From Candidatus Woesearchaeota archaeon (GTDB taxonomy: Archaea; Nanobdellota; Nanobdellia; Woesearchaeales; JAFCFN01), in assembly GCA_017609245.1 (NCBI GenBank), contig JAFCEI010000033.1, forward strand, positions 1 to 7,723: a DNA stretch of 7,723 nt, read 5' to 3'. Made by a program: the position numbers and the translations under genes. This document shows, one piece after another, positions 6,561 to 7,723 of this stretch. The number at the start of each line of letters is the position of its first letter. The first letter of the stretch is position 1. The notes below the pieces were generated by a model. It made no database searches. It saw only the letters and a program-made list of their open reading frames with translations, and had not been told where the DNA came from.

Positions 6561-7118
6561 CTATATTCTTCCGAGAACCAACAGTGTCAGGTAAGCACCT
6601 GCCATGAATCTTATTGTTCTTGCTAATAATGCATATATTGCAAAGTTTACTTTTTTCATCCTGAATATTCCTGAAACCCAGCAAAAAGGAACATAAGGCA
6701 CAGGAGTTAGGGCTGCTGCCAACAGCGTCACTTTCCCATATTTGGCAAACTTGTTCTTCCATTTCTCATATTTTGTCTTGCCATATATGTTTTCAATCCC
6801 GACCTCCCCATAGATATATCCAAGAGTATAGCCGATGATGCTGGCAATAAGTGATGCTGCGATCACTGCCAAGAGCACAAGATAAACGTTCAGCCCGCTC
6901 ACTATCCCCCCTATCAGCACAACATCTGGGGCAAAAGGCTGCACAACAGTGTCCATTATAAATGAGCTTATCAGTATTGCTGTATATCCATGAGTCTCGA
7001 CAAAAGCAAGTATCTCTGTCTTGAATGTTGAGAAGAAAAACAGGACAAATACAAATAATGCAACAATCAACAGTGCGATTGTTATGCTAAGAAATTTCAT
7101 CAGTCTCCTGTAGTCCAT
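6561..7118 (-). CDS. VTT/DedA-family (SNARE-associated-like) membrane protein, YqaA-like
   Basis: An integral membrane protein of 185 residues. A first membrane helix covers about 9-30. A hydrophobic block, possibly re-entrant, follows around 45-73 with PFAPDVVLIGG (61-71). A helix at about 79-103 ends in GYTLGYIYG. A basic, polar segment covers 110-130 (YEKWKNKFAKYG). A second possible re-entrant region has LTPVPYVPFCWVSGIFRM (137-154), and a last helix lies about 157-182 with ARTIRF. The G-x3-GY-x-x-G pattern, the P-rich loop followed by a glycine and the final R-x-x-RF resemble the VTT domain, closest by eye to the YqaA type. Family members act in lipid handling, including undecaprenyl-phosphate or phospholipid flipping for some DedA proteins; the substrate here is unknown. 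The start at 7118 is preferred over Met7 (7100) because a TATA-like element sits about 28 bp upstream. It converges with fttA. Confidence 0.8.
   Translation of the reverse strand: MDYRRLMKFLSITIALLIVALFVFVLFFFSTFKTEILAFVETHGYTAILISSFIMDTVVQPFAPDVVLIGGIVSGLNVYLVLLAVIAASLIASIIGYTLGYIYGEVGIENIYGKTKYEKWKNKFAKYGKVTLLAAALTPVPYVPFCWVSGIFRMKKVNFAIYALLARTIRFMAGAYLTLLVLGRI
6651..6656 (+). terminator. Possible U-tract terminator for fttA inside the antisense VTT gene
   Basis: T6 lies about 92 nt after the fttA stop, on the sense strand of fttA. It is the first long T tract past the gene. On the other strand it encodes two Lys codons of the VTT protein, so it could be incidental. Confidence 0.25.
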
Positions 7119-7141
7119 ACTTTTGGATTAAAATAGTAAAC

Positions 7142-7151
7142 TATTTATATT
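7142..7151. promoter_or_regulatory. TATA element between the divergent VTT and ZPR1-like genes
   Basis: TATTTATATT on the plus strand (ATATAAAT within it on the minus strand) is the only clear TATA-like sequence in the 53-bp gap 7119-7171. Its centre is about 25 bp from the ZPR1-like ATG (7172) and about 28 bp from the VTT ATG (7118). Both distances fit leaderless transcription, and neither gene has a Shine-Dalgarno site. It may serve one or both genes. Confidence 0.5.
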
Positions 7152-7171
7152 TTGTTGTCTGTATAGATCTT

Positions 7172-7705
7172 ATGGAAAAACTGGAAAAACTGGAAAAACT
7201 GGAAAAACAGCCATGCCCGATGTGCGGGAAAAACACGCTGACATTGACTGAGTCAGAGGACAATGTGCCTTATTTTGGGAAAGTGTACGTGTTTTCCATG
7301 TCTTGTTCTGACTGCAAGTATAAGAAATCAGATATTGAGGCTGCTGAGCAGAAAGAGCCATGCAAATATTCTATTGATGTTGATTCTGAAGCTGACATGA
7401 GGATAAAGGTTGTCAAGAGCTCTAATGCGACTGTCAAGCTGCCCCATGTTATGACCATCTCGCCTGGACCTGCTTCTTTGGGGTATATAACAAATATAGA
7501 GGGTTTGCTTAACAGGGTCAAGGAAGGTATTCAAAGTCTTATTGATTCTGAAGAAGACAAGGATGCTGTCAAGAAGGCAAGAAGGCTGATGAAAAAGGTC
7601 AACAGGGTCATCTGGGGAAGTGAGAAACAGAAGATCATCATTGAAGACCCTACAGGGAATTCTGCAATAATCTCAGATAAAGCTGTAAAATCAAAACTTA
7701 AATAA
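7172..7705 (+). CDS. ZPR1-type zinc-finger protein (single-domain archaeal form)
   Basis: A 177-residue archaeal relative of ZPR1. The C4 zinc finger is Cys15-x-x-Cys18 and Cys45-x-x-Cys48, with VPYFGKVYVFSMSC between them, as in the family. The following beta-rich domain shows VKSSNATVKLP (81-91), SPGPASLGYITNIEGLLNRV (97-116) and IEDPTGNSAI (157-166), all typical. Eukaryotic ZPR1 has two such modules and binds translation elongation factor eEF1A, acting in yeast as a chaperone for its folding. Whether the archaeal single-module form serves aEF1A is inference. The N-terminus is unusual: three KLE repeats (residues 3-11) made by a tandem 9-bp DNA repeat that includes the start codon. There is no Shine-Dalgarno site; a TATA about 25 bp upstream suggests a leaderless mRNA. 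Base use resembles the neighbours. Confidence 0.87.
   Translation: MEKLEKLEKLEKQPCPMCGKNTLTLTESEDNVPYFGKVYVFSMSCSDCKYKKSDIEAAEQKEPCKYSIDVDSEADMRIKVVKSSNATVKLPHVMTISPGPASLGYITNIEGLLNRVKEGIQSLIDSEEDKDAVKKARRLMKKVNRVIWGSEKQKIIIEDPTGNSAIISDKAVKSKLK
7173..7208 (+). repeat. Perfect 4 x 9-bp tandem repeat at the start of the ZPR1-like gene
   Basis: TGGAAAAAC occurs four times without mismatch at 7173-7181, 7182-7190, 7191-7199 and 7200-7208. The unit equals three codons, so gain or loss of copies keeps the reading frame. The ATG start is formed by the base A at 7172 plus the first copy; the following copies read CTG at the same place. Confidence 0.95.
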
Positions 7706-7708
7706 GTG

Positions 7709-7714
7709 TTTTTT
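7709..7714 (+). terminator. Oligo-T tract after the ZPR1-like gene
   Basis: Six T residues begin 3 nt after the TAA stop, with more T at the window end. Archaeal RNA polymerase stops at oligo-T, and FttA acts at U-rich 3' ends. There is no hairpin, and the window ends too soon to see the whole signal. Confidence 0.45.
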
Positions 7715-7723
7715 GAGAATTTT

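Noticed and set aside
6466..6762. A minus-strand open frame spanning the fttA/VTT junction.
   Set aside because: It overlaps both real genes out of frame and shows no recognisable domain.
7170..7361. A minus-strand frame ending in repeated VFP residues.
   Set aside because: The repeat is only the 9-bp tandem array read backwards; the plus-strand ZPR1-like protein explains the region.
1..7723. Search for mobile elements, CRISPR repeats, tRNA or rRNA genes, riboswitches or defence genes.
   Set aside because: Coding density leaves only short gaps; I saw no transposase, spaced direct repeats, cloverleaf or foreign-looking segment.

Overview
The window is archaeal chromosome carrying housekeeping genes. 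The evidence is an archaeal/eukaryotic-type prolyl-tRNA synthetase, a proteasome beta subunit with a 9-residue propeptide, the termination ribonuclease FttA/aCPSF1 with its KH, metallo-beta-lactamase and beta-CASP parts, a two-subunit 2-oxoacid:ferredoxin oxidoreductase, and a ZPR1 zinc-finger protein. AT-rich DNA, very tight packing and TATA boxes about 25-30 bp before several start codons fit archaeal transcription. A DPANN-like lineage such as Woesearchaeota or Pacearchaeota is my guess from gene style and compactness; no marker here proves it. I see no mobile element, CRISPR array, RNA gene or obvious foreign DNA, and no gene-free stretch over 300 bases.

Layout. Positions 1-1311 (+) hold the 3' part of proS, cut by the window edge. 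It meets head-on a minus-strand operon (3895 to 1308) that runs korA, korB, then a DUF192 gene. A 103-bp divergent promoter region (3896-3998) separates korA from psmB (+). After psmB comes fttA (+), which appears to have its own TATA-like element. fttA ends 2 bp from the convergent end of a VTT/DedA-type membrane protein gene (-). A 53-bp intergenic region with one nearly centred TATA element divides that gene from a ZPR1-like gene (+) at the right end.

How the genes work together. korAB would make low-potential reduced ferredoxin and acyl-CoA from 2-oxoacids. proS, psmB, fttA and the ZPR1-like gene belong to information processing and protein quality control. The psmB-fttA pair puts protein turnover beside transcription termination and RNA processing, an adjacency I recall from other archaea. 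Genes at the head of transcripts mostly look leaderless (korA, fttA, the VTT gene, the ZPR1-like gene). psmB and the internal korB have Shine-Dalgarno-like sites.

I do not see a new multi-gene system. The points most worth a second look are regulatory or structural: mirrored BRE/TATA elements between korA and psmB, a possible shared bidirectional TATA at 7142-7151, a perfect 4x9-bp repeat at the ZPR1-like start codon, the in-frame TAG between korB and the DUF192 gene, and convergent gene pairs with no room for an intergenic terminator.
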